DNA from: Oasisia sp. SBJ-2009
Taxonomy: Eukaryota > Annelida > Polychaeta > Sabellida > Siboglinidae
Direction: 5' to 3'
DNA length: 64,000 bases
NCBI GenBank assembly: GCA_964017155.1
Contig: OZ024865.1
Coordinates: 39,614,926-39,678,925 of the forward strand
This document shows, piece after piece, positions 38,566 to 50,764 of this stretch (its first letter is position 1; every line of letters starts with the position of its first letter). A program made the translations under genes and the position numbers. Below the pieces are notes generated by a model, which made no database searches, had not been told where the DNA came from, and saw only the letters and a list, made by a program, of their open reading frames with translations.

Positions 38566-39306
38566 TCATTGAGAGGGTGCGTCTGAGGCGATGTTCGGAC
38601 GCACGGGGACCGGCCTGTGAAGTGTGCTTAACGTGGGCCTTCCGTTGTGCACAGATCTGGAGGAGGAGAAGGAATATGAGTCGTTCAAGAGGTTTCTGGA
38701 GAGGGAGAAGGCGAAGGGGAAGTCATCGAAGCCCGCGGACACGTGACACACACTGGGGTCACACGACGGAGAGCGACAGCGGTAACGCGACAGACATTGG
38801 TGACGAGTGACAAAGACGGAGTCGGACGCATCCTCCGACTGCTTCGTCCCAGAGACGCTACGAAGCCAGGAACGTTCCCTGTCTGCGCTGACTCCCCTTC
38901 TGCCGACTGACATCCTTCGCGAGGCCGACCGGCGCCAAGGTCCGGCTCCAGTCGTCGCCGAAGAACCTCCTCTTGTCCGTGCCCCTGTGTGTCGTGGGTC
39001 ACGCAGAGGAGACAGTTGGCTCGGCTTGGAGTGCTGCAGTGGCCTGCGAGGTGAGGACGTCGGCAGGGGCGTTTTCGGGCTCAGCGGTGACATCGTGTAG
39101 CCGCTGGTAGAGCTGCCGACGGAGATCTTGTGTCGACGTCTAACGGTCGCCTTTGTGACTCCGCCCTCGCCGATACGACGGTGAATGCAGGCCAGGTCGT
39201 TCCTGACGGCCGCGACAGCGACGTGGATGCGCTCGGCCGTCTTGTCACACGCCACCGTCGTCAGGTGAAGGGACATTCTCGAGTCGACGCCGAGCTCTGA
39301 CGACAT
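38566..39306 (-). CDS. 246-aa ORF, copy in unit 11
   Basis: Same protein as 2920-3660 although unit 11 carries several private changes elsewhere; open frame extends to 39330. Confidence 0.33.
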   Translation of the reverse strand: MSSELGVDSRMSLHLTTVACDKTAERIHVAVAAVRNDLACIHRRIGEGGVTKATVRRRHKISVGSSTSGYTMSPLSPKTPLPTSSPRRPLQHSKPSQLSPLRDPRHTGARTRGGSSATTGAGPWRRSASRRMSVGRRGVSADRERSWLRSVSGTKQSEDASDSVFVTRHQCLSRYRCRSPSCDPSVCHVSAGFDDFPFAFSLSRNLLNDSYSFSSSRSVHNGRPTLSTLHRPVPVRPNIASDAPSQ

Positions 39307-39700
39307 CTTGTCAACGTCCTTCTGTAGAGCCTGCAGAACACATGAGTGTCATCAGCAGGGGTTGGGTGTTATTTCGGGTGACATCGGTAAATAAATTATT
39401 CAGTAAAAATACAGAATGCGAAATAATTCACTTGGACATCTCGCCACTTGCTTAATTGGTATATACAGCAACTGACGTCACGATCGAAATTGCCGCCTTT
39501 TAATACATTCTTTTGCGAAAAGTGTTCGTGTATTATTATGTACGTTGCATTACAAAGGTGGCCATCCTAAAATGGCGGATATGAATGTTGGATAAGGCGA
39601 AACATAAAATTTATCAAATTGGTAACCCTGAAATTTGCATACATATTGAGACAAAGATTATGATTCTACGGGAGTTTTCTATTTTGGGTGGCGGCCATTC

Positions 39701-39794
39701 TGTGTGTGAGTGTGCGTGTGCGTGTGCGTGTGCTGTGTGCGTGTGCGTGTGAGTGTGCGTGCGTGCGTGGGTGCTTGCGTGTGTGCGTGCGTGC
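39701..39794. repeat. (TGTGCG)n tract, unit 12, irregular
   Basis: Three TGTGCG, then an out-of-step TGTGC-TG, then two more TGTGCG before the second TGTGAG. The following tetramer run has TGGG in place of one TGCG. Confidence 0.96.
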
Positions 39795-40569
39795 ATAATT
39801 GGAAGCGTACTTGCATGTAATCGTGCCTAGGTGTAAATGGCGTAAAACAAATTATACTGCGATGGTGTCTCCATAACTGTGCGTGTATGTGTGGGTGTGT
39901 TCGGCGTAAAAGAGTCTGAGACCAATTTGTAATCGCTTTTAACTTACCTATATTTTCTTGCCATCATCACGACTCTAGAAGACATATTTAATCAGATATA
40001 GGAACATTAACGTTCCATGGATTAACGTTTGCGTGCTGTCTGGGTAAGTAGATAACTGAATCGTATCTTTCTTTCGTCCGCCACATGGAGCCAGTGGTCA
40101 GCAAGACCAGATTATGGTGTTCGCCCGTTCGCTATTACCACCACGCAGTGGATCGCCACGCCATTACCGTATGTAGTGCTGCTCAAAATCATAGCATTGT
40201 GCAGTTTGTGTACATTTCTGGAAGCAGTTAATGTAGGACTGGTGGGGTAGAAACCATATTCCGCGTGACAAGCATCATAGCTGCTAAATAATGACATTTG
40301 TCAAATTATGACTAGACCTGTGCGTAGGTATACAGATGTAACTCGGCCCAGACGTGTCAAAATGGGCAATCGCCGGCTGATTGGAGCAACAATGAAGAGG
40401 TGTTAGGAGAAAGATATATGAGAATTTCACGACTTCTACACATGACATATATGAATGTAAGCTTTTTAACATCTCAAAATGTCAATACCATTGCTTCAAA
40501 AACTTAGTGGGAAATGAAAGGAACACGACATTGGCCGCCTATGCATGGGGAAATCAAAGGTGGTATATA

Positions 40570-40571
<2 letters not shown>

Positions 40572-40646
<75 letters not shown>
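40572..40646. repeat. (TA)n tract, unit 12
   Basis: Pure run of 75 bases. Confidence 0.98.
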
Positions 40647-40648
<2 letters not shown>

Positions 40649-42130
40649 ACCCACTAGAGGACAGCACTGAATTCACTTTTAATCTATTCACATTTTTTGC
40701 ACATTTACGGACATGGAAATGTTTCGAAACTGTTTCATATGATCGGGTAAGTAACTCATTTACATTTATCTTACATAGCAATCATTTCTTCAAGTCATGA
40801 AAGCATTAATGTTTAAATTGCTCGTATGACATCTTTTAAATGTTACTCAATTATGTTAATTAAAATTAATACTAAACACTTTGCTAGAATTTCATTATTA
40901 AGTGATTTTGACAAACGTGCCGTCTACCGGAATATATATACGGCTAGTTACGTAATTTATCCAGAAGGTGGCGGCTTTTAACGTTTCCGTGGATACGTCA
41001 GAAAATGGAGTCCGCCATTTATTTACAGTTTCTAATTAACAATGAATGTCCATTTATTAGACTACCGCAACATATGAATATTATCTAAGTGTCGTACACT
41101 AATTATTATTCTTCCGGCATGTGGGCTTACAAAAATATGTCTTCCTGATTGCAACGTTTTGGCCGTCATTGGCGTTTTTGATCACACGCAATTAAGGGTT
41201 GTGGATTTAATGTTAATTATGTGAGAAAAAAAGTATACATATCTAGGCCAACTAGACAGGACATAGATTAAAGTACCTTCGTATGTGGCAGTTAGACTGA
41301 TGGGGGTGTGGTATAGAAAAGGGTAGAGATGCGTATTATTCGTGTAATGTTTGACTGTTCGAAACTACGGCATTCCTTGATATAAATATGTAATATTATT
41401 TCGGTTTCATAGTACGTGTCATCAAAACACATTTTGGCACATCTGACAACATGGTAGTGGTTACAACTTCTCACATATGATTGGGCCACTACTTACATTT
41501 ATCCTGTATGGCAATCATTTGCTCAATACATAAAAGCATTAATGTCTAAATTGACCGTATGAATCGTTTAAATGTTACTATATTATATTACTCAAAATTA
41601 ATACACAACTCCATGCTATAGTCGCATTATTAAATGATTGCGACAAGCACGCCGTCTACCGGAATACAAGTACGGCTAGTTACGTAATTAATTGTATCCA
41701 AGAGGTGGCGACATTAAACGTTTCTGTGGATACGTCTAAAATGGATTCCTTCAAATTTTGTTACAGTTTCTAATAAACAATTAATGTCCATTTATTAAGC
41801 TCCCGCAAAATATCAATACTTTCTAACATACCTACACTAATTGTTATTGTTCTGGCATATAGGCCTTGAGAAATATATCTTCCAGATTACAACGTTTTAG
41901 TCGTCATTGGCGTTTTTGATTACGCGCATCGATTGTGTATTTCTTGTATTGTTAGTTATGTGAGAAAGTTAGAGTATCTAGGCCAGCAACACGGAATATA
42001 GCATGATGTACCAATGTCTATTTCAATTAGACTTATAGGGGTGTAGATATTAGCAGAGATGCGCATTATTCACGTAATGTTGGCCATTTCGAAGTTAGAA
42101 GTCACTCGGCAAGTCTCGTAATAACCAGCG

Positions 42131-42871
42131 TCATTGAGAGGGTGCGTCTGAGGCGATGTTCGGACGCACGGGGACCGGCCTGTGAAGTGTGCTTAACGTG
42201 GGCCTTCCGTTGTGCACAGATCTGGAGGAGGAGAAGGAATATGAGTCGTTCAAGAGGTTTCTGGAGAGGGAGAAGGCGAAGGGGAAGTCATCGAAGCCCG
42301 CGGACACGTGACACACACTGGGGTCACACGACGGAGAGCGACAGCGGTAACGCGACAGACATTGGTGACGAGTGACAAAGACGGAGTCGGACGCATCCTC
42401 CGACTGCTTCGTCCCAGAGACGCTACGAAGCCAGGAACGTTCCCTGTCTGCGCTGACTCCCCTTCTGCCGACTGACATCCTTCGCGAGGCCGACCGGCGC
42501 CAAGGTCCGGCTCCAGTCGTCGCCGAAGAACCTCCTCTTGTCCGTGCCCCTGTGTGTCGTGGGTCACGCAGAGGAGACAGTTGGCTCGGCTTGGAGTGCT
42601 GCAGTGGCCTGCGAGGTGAGGACGTCGGCAGGGGCGTTTTCGGGCTCAGCGGTGACATCGTGTAGCCGCTGGTAGAGCTGCCGACGGAGATCTTGTGTCG
42701 ACGTCTAACGGTCGCCTTTGTGACTCCGCCCTCGCCGATACGACGGTGAATGCAGGCCAGGTCGTTCCTGACGGCCGCGACAGCGACGTGGATGCGCTCG
42801 GCCGTCTTGTCACACGCCACCGTCGTCAGGTGAAGGGACATTCTCGAGTCGACGCCGAGCTCTGACGACAT
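42131..42871 (-). CDS. 246-aa ORF, copy in unit 12
   Basis: Same protein as 2920-3660; open frame extends to 42895. Last intact copy before the switch to type B. Confidence 0.33.
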   Translation of the reverse strand: MSSELGVDSRMSLHLTTVACDKTAERIHVAVAAVRNDLACIHRRIGEGGVTKATVRRRHKISVGSSTSGYTMSPLSPKTPLPTSSPRRPLQHSKPSQLSPLRDPRHTGARTRGGSSATTGAGPWRRSASRRMSVGRRGVSADRERSWLRSVSGTKQSEDASDSVFVTRHQCLSRYRCRSPSCDPSVCHVSAGFDDFPFAFSLSRNLLNDSYSFSSSRSVHNGRPTLSTLHRPVPVRPNIASDAPSQ

Positions 42872-43265
42872 CTTGTCAACGTCCTTCTGTAGAGCCTGCA
42901 GAACACATGAGTGTCATCAGCAGGGGTTGGGTGTTATTTCGGGTGACATCGGTAAATAAATTATTCAGTAAAAATACAGAATGCGAAATAATTCACTTGG
43001 ACATCTCGCCACTTGCTTAATTGGTATATACAGCAACTGACGTCACGATCGAAATTGCCGCCTTTTAATACATTCTTTTGCGAAAAGTGTTCGTGTATTA
43101 TTATGTACGTTGCATTACAAAGGTGGCCATCCTAAAATGGCGGATATGAATGTTGGATAAGGCGAAACATAAAATTTATCAAATTGGTAACCCTGAAATT
43201 TGCATACATATTGAGACAAAGATTATGATTCTACGGGAGTTTTCTATTTTGGGTGGCGGCCATTC

Positions 43266-43354
43266 TGTGTGTGAGTGTGCGTGTGCGTGTGCGTGTGCGT
43301 GTGCGTGTGCGTGTGAGTGTGCGTGCGTGCGTGCTTGCGTGTGTGCGTGCGTGC
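43266..43354. repeat. (TGTGCG)n tract, unit 13, n=6 (type A form)
   Basis: Six repeats between interruptions, with one TGCG tetramer fewer downstream than the other A tracts. It lies just left of the A/B switch. Confidence 0.97.
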
Positions 43355-43667
43355 ATAATTGGAAGCGTACTTGCATGTAATCGTGCCTAGGTGTAAATGG
43401 CGTAAAACAAATTATACTGCGATGGTGTCTCCATAACTGTGCGTGTATGTGTGGGTGTGTTCGGCGTAAAAGAGTCTGAGACCAATTTGTAATCGCTTTT
43501 AACTTACCTATATTTTCTTGCCATCATCACGACTCTAGAAGACATATTTAATCAGATATAGGAACATTAACGTTCCATGGATTAACGTTTGCGTGCTGTC
43601 TGGGTAAGTAGATAACTGAATCGTATCTTTCTTTCGTCCGCCACATGGAGCCAGTGGTCAGCAAGAC

Positions 43668-43726
43668 CAGATTATGGTGTTCGCCCGTTCGCTATTACCA
43701 CCACGCAGTGGATCGCCACGCCATTG
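43668..43726. other. Switch point from type A to type B repeats
   Basis: Position 43668 still has the type A base (ACCAG) and 43726 has the first type B base (CCATTGCCG against CCATTACCG). Type A marks further left include TGTGGGTG at about 43449 and AACTTACC at about 43501. From here on all diagnostic bases are type B, and unit phase is kept across the switch. Since one A unit (unit 3) carries the B base at the first marker, a safer left limit is about 43506. Confidence 0.85.
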
Positions 43727-44122
43727 CCGTATGTAGTGCTGCTCAAAATCATTGCATTGTGCAGTTTGTGTACATTTCTGGAAGCAGTCAATCTAGGACT
43801 GCTGGGGTAGAAACGATATGTCTGCGTGACATGCATCACAGCTGCGAAATAGTGACATTTGTCAAATTATAACTAGACTTGTGCGTATGTATACAGATGT
43901 AATTCGGCCCAGACGTGTCAAAATGGGCAATCGCCGTCTGATTGCAGCAACGATGAAGAGGTGTTAGTAGAAAGAGATATGAGAATGTCACGACTTCTAC
44001 ACATGATATATATGAATGGAAGCTTTTTAACATCTCAAAATGTCAATACCATTGCTTCAAAAACTTAGCGGGAAATGAAAGGAACACGACATTGGCCGCC
44101 TATGAATGGGGAAATCAAAGGT

Positions 44123-44124
<2 letters not shown>

Positions 44125-44185
<61 letters not shown>

Positions 44186-44191
44186 GTATAT
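44125..44191. repeat. (TA)n tract with two G interruptions, unit 13
   Basis: Type B form: the lead-in C of type A is missing, and G replaces A at 44176 and 44186 near the right end. Confidence 0.98.
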
Positions 44192-45639
44192 CTACCCACT
44201 AGAGGACAGCACTGAATTCACTTTTAATCTATTCACATTTTTTGCACATTTACGGACATGGAAATGTTTCAAAACTGTTTCATATGATCGGGTAAGTAAC
44301 TCATTTACATTTATCTTACATAGCAATCATTTCTTCAAGTCATCAAAGCATTAATGTTTAAATTGCTCGTATGGCATCTTTTAATTGTTACTAAATTATG
44401 TTAATTAAAATTAATACTAAACACTTTGCTAGAATTTCATTATTAAGTGATTTTGACAAGCGTGCCGTCTACCGGAATATATATATATAAGGCTAGATAC
44501 GTAATTTATCCAGAAGGTGGCGGCTTTTAACGTTTCCGTGGATACGTCAGAAAATGGAGTCCGCCATTTTTGTGCACTTTCTAATTAACAATGAATGTCC
44601 ATTTATTAGTCTCCCGCAACATATGAATATTTTCTAAGTGTCGTACACCAATTATTATTCTTCCGGCTTGTCGGCTTACAAAAATATGTCTTCCTGATTG
44701 CAACGTTTTGGCCGTCATTGGCGTTTTTGATCACACGCAAGGGTTGTGGATTTAATGTTAATTATGTGCAAAAAAGTATACATATCTAGGCCAACTAGAC
44801 GGGACGTAGATTAAAGTACCTTCGTATGTGGCAGTTGGACTGATGGGGGTATAGAAAAGGGTAGAGATGCGTATTATTCGTGTACTGTTTGACTGTTCGA
44901 AACTACGGCATTCCTTGATATAAATATGTAATATTATTTCGGTTTCATAGTACGTGTCATCAAAACAAATTTTGGCACTTCTAACAACATGGTAGTGGTT
45001 ACAACTTCTCACATATGATTGGGCCACTACTTACATTTATCCTATATGCCAATCATTTGCTCAATACGTAAAAGCATTAATGTCTAAATTGATCGTATGA
45101 ATCGTTTAAATGTTACTAAATTATATTACTCAAAATTAATACGCAACTCCATGCTATAGTCGCATTATTAAATGATTGCGACAAGCACGCCGTCTGCCGG
45201 AATACAATTACGGCTAGTTACGTAATTAATTTTATCCAGGAGGTGGCGACATTAAACGTTTCCGTGGATACGTCTAAAATGGATTCCTTCAAATTTTGTT
45301 ACACTTTCAAATAAACAATTAATGTCCATTTATTAAGCTCCCGCAACGTATCAATACTTTCTAACATACCTACACTAATTGCTATCGTTCTGCTATATAG
45401 GCCTCGAGAAATATATCTTCCAGATTGCAACGTTTTAGTCGTCATTGACGTTTTTGATTACGCGCAAGGATTGTGGATTTCTTGTATTGTTAGTTATGTG
45501 AGAAACTTGGAATACCTAGGCCAGCAACACGGAATATAGCCTGATGTACCAATGTATATTGCAATTAGACTTATAGGGGTGTAGATATTAGTAGAGATGC
45601 GCATTTTTCACGTAATGTTTGCCGTTTCGAAGTTAGGAG

Positions 45640-46423
45640 TCACTCGGCAAGTCTCGTAATAACCAGCGTCATTGAGAGTGTACGTCTGAGGCGATGTTCG
45701 GACGCACGGGGACCGGCCTGTGAAGTGTGCTTAACGTAGGCCTTCCGTTGTGCACATATCTGGAGGAGGAGAAGGTTCAGGAGGTTTCTGGAGAGGGAGA
45801 AGTGGAAGGGGAAGTCATCGAAGCCCGCGGACACGTGACACACACTGGGGTCACATGACGGATTCCGACTGGGGTAGCGCGACAGACATTGGTGACGAGT
45901 GACAAAGACGGAGTCGGACGCATCCTCCGCCTGCGTCGTCCCGGAGACGCTACGAAGCCAGGAACGTTCCCTGTCTGCGCTGACTCCCCTTCTGCCGACT
46001 GACATCCCTCGCGAGACCGACCGGCGCCAAGATCCGGCTCCAGTCGTCGCCGAAGAACCTCCTCTTGTCCGTGTCCCCTGTGTGTCGTGGGTCCCGCAGA
46101 GGAGACAGTTGGCTCGGCTTGGTGTGCTGCAGTGGCCAGCGAGGAGAGGACGTCGGCAGGGGCGTTTTCGGGCTCAGCGGTGACATCGTATAGCCGGTGA
46201 TAGAGCTGCCGACGGAGATCTTATGTCGACGTCTGACGGTCGCCTTTATGACTCTGGACTCGCTGATACGACGGTGAATGCGGGCCAGGTCGTTGCTGAC
46301 GGCGACGATAGCGACGTGGATGCGCTCGGCCGTCTTGTCACACGCCACCTTTGTCAGGTGAAAAGACATGCTCGAGTCGACGCCGAGCTCTGACGTCATC
46401 TTGTCAACGTCCTTCTATAGAGC
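45640..46423 (-). pseudogene. Frameshifted type B counterpart of the 246-aa ORF, unit 13
   Basis: The type A protein is split here. From the ATG at 46399, 149 codons stay open to 45950; the first ~110 residues match type A with many replacements. One extra base (TGTCCCC against TGCCCC on the + strand, near 46073) then shifts the frame into a different tail containing RRFFGDDWSRILAP. The type A frame resumes as a separate 121-codon ORF (45640-46005), whose end is shifted again by an 11-base deletion near 45775. In the exon extension, the third codon after the acceptor-like site is TAG (46415-46417) where type A has CAG. Whether A or B has the ancestral frame cannot be told without an outgroup. 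Confidence 0.6.
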
Positions 46424-46735
46424 CTGCATAATACATGAGTGCCATCAGCAGGGGTTGGGTGTTATTTCGGGTGACATGGGTAAATAAATTAGTGATATAT
46501 ACAGCAACTGACGTCACGATCGAAATTGCCGCCTTTTAATACATTCTTTTGCGAAAAGTGTTCGTGTATTATTATGTACGTTGCATTACAAAGGTGGCCA
46601 TCCTAAAATGGCGGATGTGAATGTTGGATAAGGTGAAATATAAAATGTATTAAATTGGTAACCCTGAATATGCATAAATATTGAGCCAAAGATTATGATT
46701 CTACGGGAGTTTTCTATTTTGGGTGGCGGCCATTC

Positions 46736-46988
46736 TGTGTGTGAGTGTGCGTGTGCGTGTGCGTGTGCGTGTGCGTGTGCGTGTGCGTGTGCGTGTGCGT
46801 GTGCGTGTGCGTGTGCGTGTGCGTGTGCGTGTGCGTGTGCGTGTGCGTGTGCGTGTGCGTGTGCGTGTGCGTGTGCGTGTGCGTGTGCGTGTGCGTGTGC
46901 GTGTGCGTGTGCGTGTGCGTGTGCGTGTGCGTGTGCGTGTGCGTGTGCGTGTGCGTGTGCGTGTGCGTGTGCGTGCGTGCGTGCGTGC
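46736..46988. repeat. Expanded (TGTGCG)38 tract, unit 14
   Basis: A single TGTGAG is followed by 38 uninterrupted TGTGCG (46746-46973) running straight into TGCG tetramers. The second TGTGAG of type A is absent. Confidence 0.97.
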
Positions 46989-47757
46989 ATAATTGGAAGC
47001 GTACTTGCATGTAATCGTGCCTAGGTGTAAATGGCGTAAAACAAATTATACTGCGATGGTGTCTCCATAACTGTGCGTGTATGTGAGGGTGTGTTCGGCG
47101 TAAAAGAGTCTGAGACCAATTTGTAATCGCTTTTAACATACCTATATTTTCTTGCCATCATCACGACTCTAGAAGACATATTTAATCAGATATAGGAACA
47201 TTAACGTTCCATGGATTAACGTTTGCGTGCTGTCTGGGTAAGTAGATAACTGAATCGTATCTTTCTTTCGTCCGCCACATGGAGCCAGTGGTCAGCAAGA
47301 CGAGATTATGGTGTTCGCCCGTTCGCTATTACCACCACGCAGTGGATCGCCACGCCATTGCCGTATGTAGTGCTGCTCAAAATCATTGCATTGTGCAGTT
47401 TGTGTACATTTCTGGAAGCAGTCAATCTAGGACTGCTGGGGTAGAAACGATATGTCTGCGTGACATGCATCACAGCTGCGAAATAGTGACATTTGTCAAA
47501 TTATAACTAGACTTGTGCGTATGTATACAGATGTAATTCGGCCCAGACGTGTCAAAATGGGCAATCGCCGTCTGATTGCAGCAACGATGAAGAGGTGTTA
47601 GTAGAAAGAGATATGAGAATGTCACGACTTCTACACATGATATATATGAATGGAAGCTTTTTAACATCTCAAAATGTCAATACCATTGCTTCAAAAACTT
47701 AGCGGGAAATGAAAGGAACACGACATTGGCCGCCTATGAATGGGGAAATCAAAGGTG

Positions 47758-47760
<3 letters not shown>

Positions 47761-47831
<71 letters not shown>

Positions 47832-47837
47832 GTATAT
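47761..47837. repeat. (TA)n tract, type B, unit 14
   Basis: 77 bases, preceded by GGTGGTG, with two G interruptions near the right end (47822, 47832). Confidence 0.98.
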
Positions 47838-47879
47838 CTACCCACTAGAGGACAGCACTGAATTCACTTTTAATCTATT

Positions 47880-48553
47880 CACATTTTTTGCACATTTACG
47901 GACATGGAAATGTTTCAAAACTGTTTCATATGATCGGGTAAGTAACTCATTTACATTTATCTTACATAGCAATCATTTCTTCAAGTCATCAAAGCATTAA
48001 TGTTTAAATTGCTCGTATGGCATCTTTTAATTGTTACTAAATTATGTTAATTAAAATTAATACTAAACACTTTGCTAGAATTTCATTATTAAGTGATTTT
48101 GACAAGCGTGCCGTCTACCGGAATATATATATATAAGGCTAGATACGTAATTTATCCAGAAGGTGGCGGCTTTTAACGTTTCCGTGGATACGTCAGAAAA
48201 TGGAGTCCGCCATTTTTGTGCACTTTCTAATTAACAATGAATGTCCATTTATTAGTCTCCCGCAACATATGAATATTTTCTAAGTGTCGTACACCAATTA
48301 TTATTCTTCCGGCTTGTCGGCTTACAAAAATATGTCTTCCTGATTGCAACGTTTTGGCCGTCATTGGCGTTTTTGATCACACGCAAGGGTTGTGGATTTA
48401 ATGTTAATTATGTGCAAAAAAGTATACATATCTAGGCCAACTAGACGGGACGTAGATTAAAGTACCTTCGTATGTGGCAGTTGGACTGATGGGGGTATAG
48501 AAAAGGGTAGAGATGCGTATTATTCGTGTACTGTTTGACTGTTCGAAACTACG
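47880..48553. repeat. Internal duplication, copy 1 (type B, unit 14)
   Basis: Type B form of 1478-2158. It has a longer TATATATATATAA step after CTACCGGAA, and CATTTTTGTGCAC where type A has CATTTATTTACAG. Confidence 0.92.
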
Positions 48554-48611
48554 GCATTCCTTGATATAAATATGTAATATTATTTCGGTTTCATAGTACG
48601 TGTCATCAAAA

Positions 48612-49282
48612 CACATTTTGGCACTTCTAACAACATGGTAGTGGTTACAACTTCTCACATATGATTGGGCCACTACTTACATTTATCCTATATGCCAATC
48701 ATTTGCTCAATACGTAAAAGCATTAATGTCTAAATTGATCGTATGAATCGTTTAAATGTTACTAAATTATATTACTCAAAATTAATACGCAACTCCATGC
48801 TATAGTCGCATTATTAAATGATTGCGACAAGCACGCCGTCTGCCGGAATACAATTACGGCTAGTTACGTAATTAATTTTATCCAGGAGGTGGCGACATTA
48901 AACGTTTCCGTGGATACGTCTAAAATGGATTCCTTCAAATTTTGTTACACTTTCAAATAAACAATTAATGTCCATTTATTAAGCTCCCGCAACGTATCAA
49001 TACTTTCTAACATACCTACACTAATTGCTATCGTTCTGCTATATAGGCCTCGAGAAATATATCTTCCAGATTGCAACGTTTTAGTCGTCATTGACGTTTT
49101 TGATTACGCGCAAGGATTGTGGATTTCTTGTATTGTTAGTTATGTGAGAAACTTGGAATACCTAGGCCAGCAACACGGAATATAGCCTGATGTACCAATG
49201 TATATTGCAATTAGACTTATAGGGGTGTAGATATTAGTAGAGATGCGCATTTTTCACGTAATGTTTGCCGTTTCGAAGTTAG
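48612..49282. repeat. Internal duplication, copy 2 (type B, unit 14)
   Basis: Type B form of 2217-2888. Its CTCF-like motif (from 48882) reads CCAGGAGGTGGCGAC, closer to consensus than the type A CCAAGAGGTGGCGAC. Confidence 0.92.
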
Positions 49283-49285
49283 GAG

Positions 49286-50069
49286 TCACTCGGCAAGTCT
49301 CGTAATAACCAGCGTCATTGAGAGTGTACGTCTGAGGCGATGTTCGGACGCACGGGGACCGGCCTGTGAAGTGTGCTTAACGTAGGCCTTCCGTTGTGCA
49401 CATATCTGGAGGAGGAGAAGGTTCAGGAGGTTTCTGGAGAGGGAGAAGTGGAAGGGGAAGTCATCGAAGCCCGCGGACACGTGACACACACTGGGGTCAC
49501 ATGACGGATTCCGACTGGGGTAGCGCGACAGACATTGGTGACGAGTGACAAAGACGGAGTCGGACGCATCCTCCGCCTGCGTCGTCCCGGAGACGCTACG
49601 AAGCCAGGAACGTTCCCTGTCTGCGCTGACTCCCCTTCTGCCGACTGACATCCCTCGCGAGACCGACCGGCGCCAAGATCCGGCTCCAGTCGTCGCCGAA
49701 GAACCTCCTCTTGTCCGTGTCCCCTGTGTGTCGTGGGTCCCGCAGAGGAGACAGTTGGCTCGGCTTGGTGTGCTGCAGTGGCCAGCGAGGAGAGGACGTC
49801 GGCAGGGGCGTTTTCGGGCTCAGCGGTGACATCGTATAGCCGGTGATAGAGCTGCCGACGGAGATCTTATGTCGACGTCTGACGGTCGCCTTTATGACTC
49901 TGGACTCGCTGATACGACGGTGAATGCGGGCCAGGTCGTTGCTGACGGCGACGATAGCGACGTGGATGCGCTCGGCCGTCTTGTCACACGCCACCTTTGT
50001 CAGGTGAAAAGACATGCTCGAGTCGACGCCGAGCTCTGACGTCATCTTGTCAACGTCCTTCTATAGAGC
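49286..50069 (-). pseudogene. Frameshifted type B ORF, unit 14
   Basis: Same breaks as the copy at 45640-46423. Open pieces are 49596-50045 (149 codons) and 49286-49651 (121 codons). Confidence 0.6.
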
Positions 50070-50381
50070 CTGCATAATACATGAGTGCCATCAGCAGGGG
50101 TTGGGTGTTATTTCGGGTGACATGGGTAAATAAATTAGTGATATATACAGCAACTGACGTCACGATCGAAATTGCCGCCTTTTAATACATTCTTTTGCGA
50201 AAAGTGTTCGTGTATTATTATGTACGTTGCATTACAAAGGTGGCCATCCTAAAATGGCGGATGTGAATGTTGGATAAGGTGAAATATAAAATGTATTAAA
50301 TTGGTAACCCTGAATATGCATAAATATTGAGCCAAAGATTATGATTCTACGGGAGTTTTCTATTTTGGGTGGCGGCCATTC

Positions 50382-50764
50382 TGTGTGTGAGTGTGCGTGT
50401 GCGTGTGCGTGTGCGTGTGCGTGTGCGTGTGCGTGTGCGTGTGCGTGTGCGTGTGCGTGTGCGTGTGCGTGTGCGTGTGCGTGTGCGTGTGCGTGTGCGT
50501 GTGCGTGTGCGTGTGCGTGTGCGTGTGCGTGTGCGTGTGCGTGTGCGTGTGCGTGTGCGTGTGCGTGTGCGTGTGCGTGTGCGTGTGCGTGTGCGTGTGC
50601 GTGTGCGTGTGCGTGTGCGTGTGCGTGTGCGTGTGCGTGTGCGTGTGCGTGTGCGTGTGCGTGTGCGTGTGCGTGTGCGTGTGCGTGTGCGTGTGCGTGT
50701 GCGTGTGCGTGTGCGTGTGCGTGTGCGTGTGCGTGTGCGTGTGCGTGCGTGCGTGCGTGCGTGC
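50382..50764. repeat. Expanded (TGTGCG)59 tract, unit 15
   Basis: Pure run at 50392-50745, 59 repeats. Confidence 0.97.

Larger units (their letters stand above)
35699..39258. repeat. Type A unit 11, with type B-like bases
   Basis: Length 3560; 3 hexamers, TA run 89. Haplotype (a,a), the state found in type B. It also has the B-like T at 36763. Private changes are seen at 36239, 36632 and 36916. It is the most distinct A unit. Confidence 0.97.
39259..42823. repeat. Type A unit 12
   Basis: Length 3565; the hexamer tract is broken by a TGTGC-TG irregularity and TA run is 75. Haplotype (c,a). It has a private A-to-G change at 40726 and a TGCG-to-TGGG change in the hexamer flank. Confidence 0.97.
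42824..46351. repeat. Chimeric unit 13 (A at left, B at right)
   Basis: Length 3528. The left ~0.9 kb, including the interrupted hexamer tract, is type A. From 43726 onward every diagnostic base is type B. TA tract 44125-44191 has two G interruptions. Confidence 0.96.
46352..49997. repeat. Type B unit 14 (reference B unit)
   Basis: Length 3646; 38 pure hexamers, TA tract 77 bases with two G interruptions. Relative to type A it lacks 57 bases in the first spacer and 11 bases in the GC-rich module. It keeps 'caaaacacatt' near 48607-48617, as in A units and B unit 18, where B units 13, 15, 16 and 17 have 'caaaacaaatt'. Confidence 0.97.
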
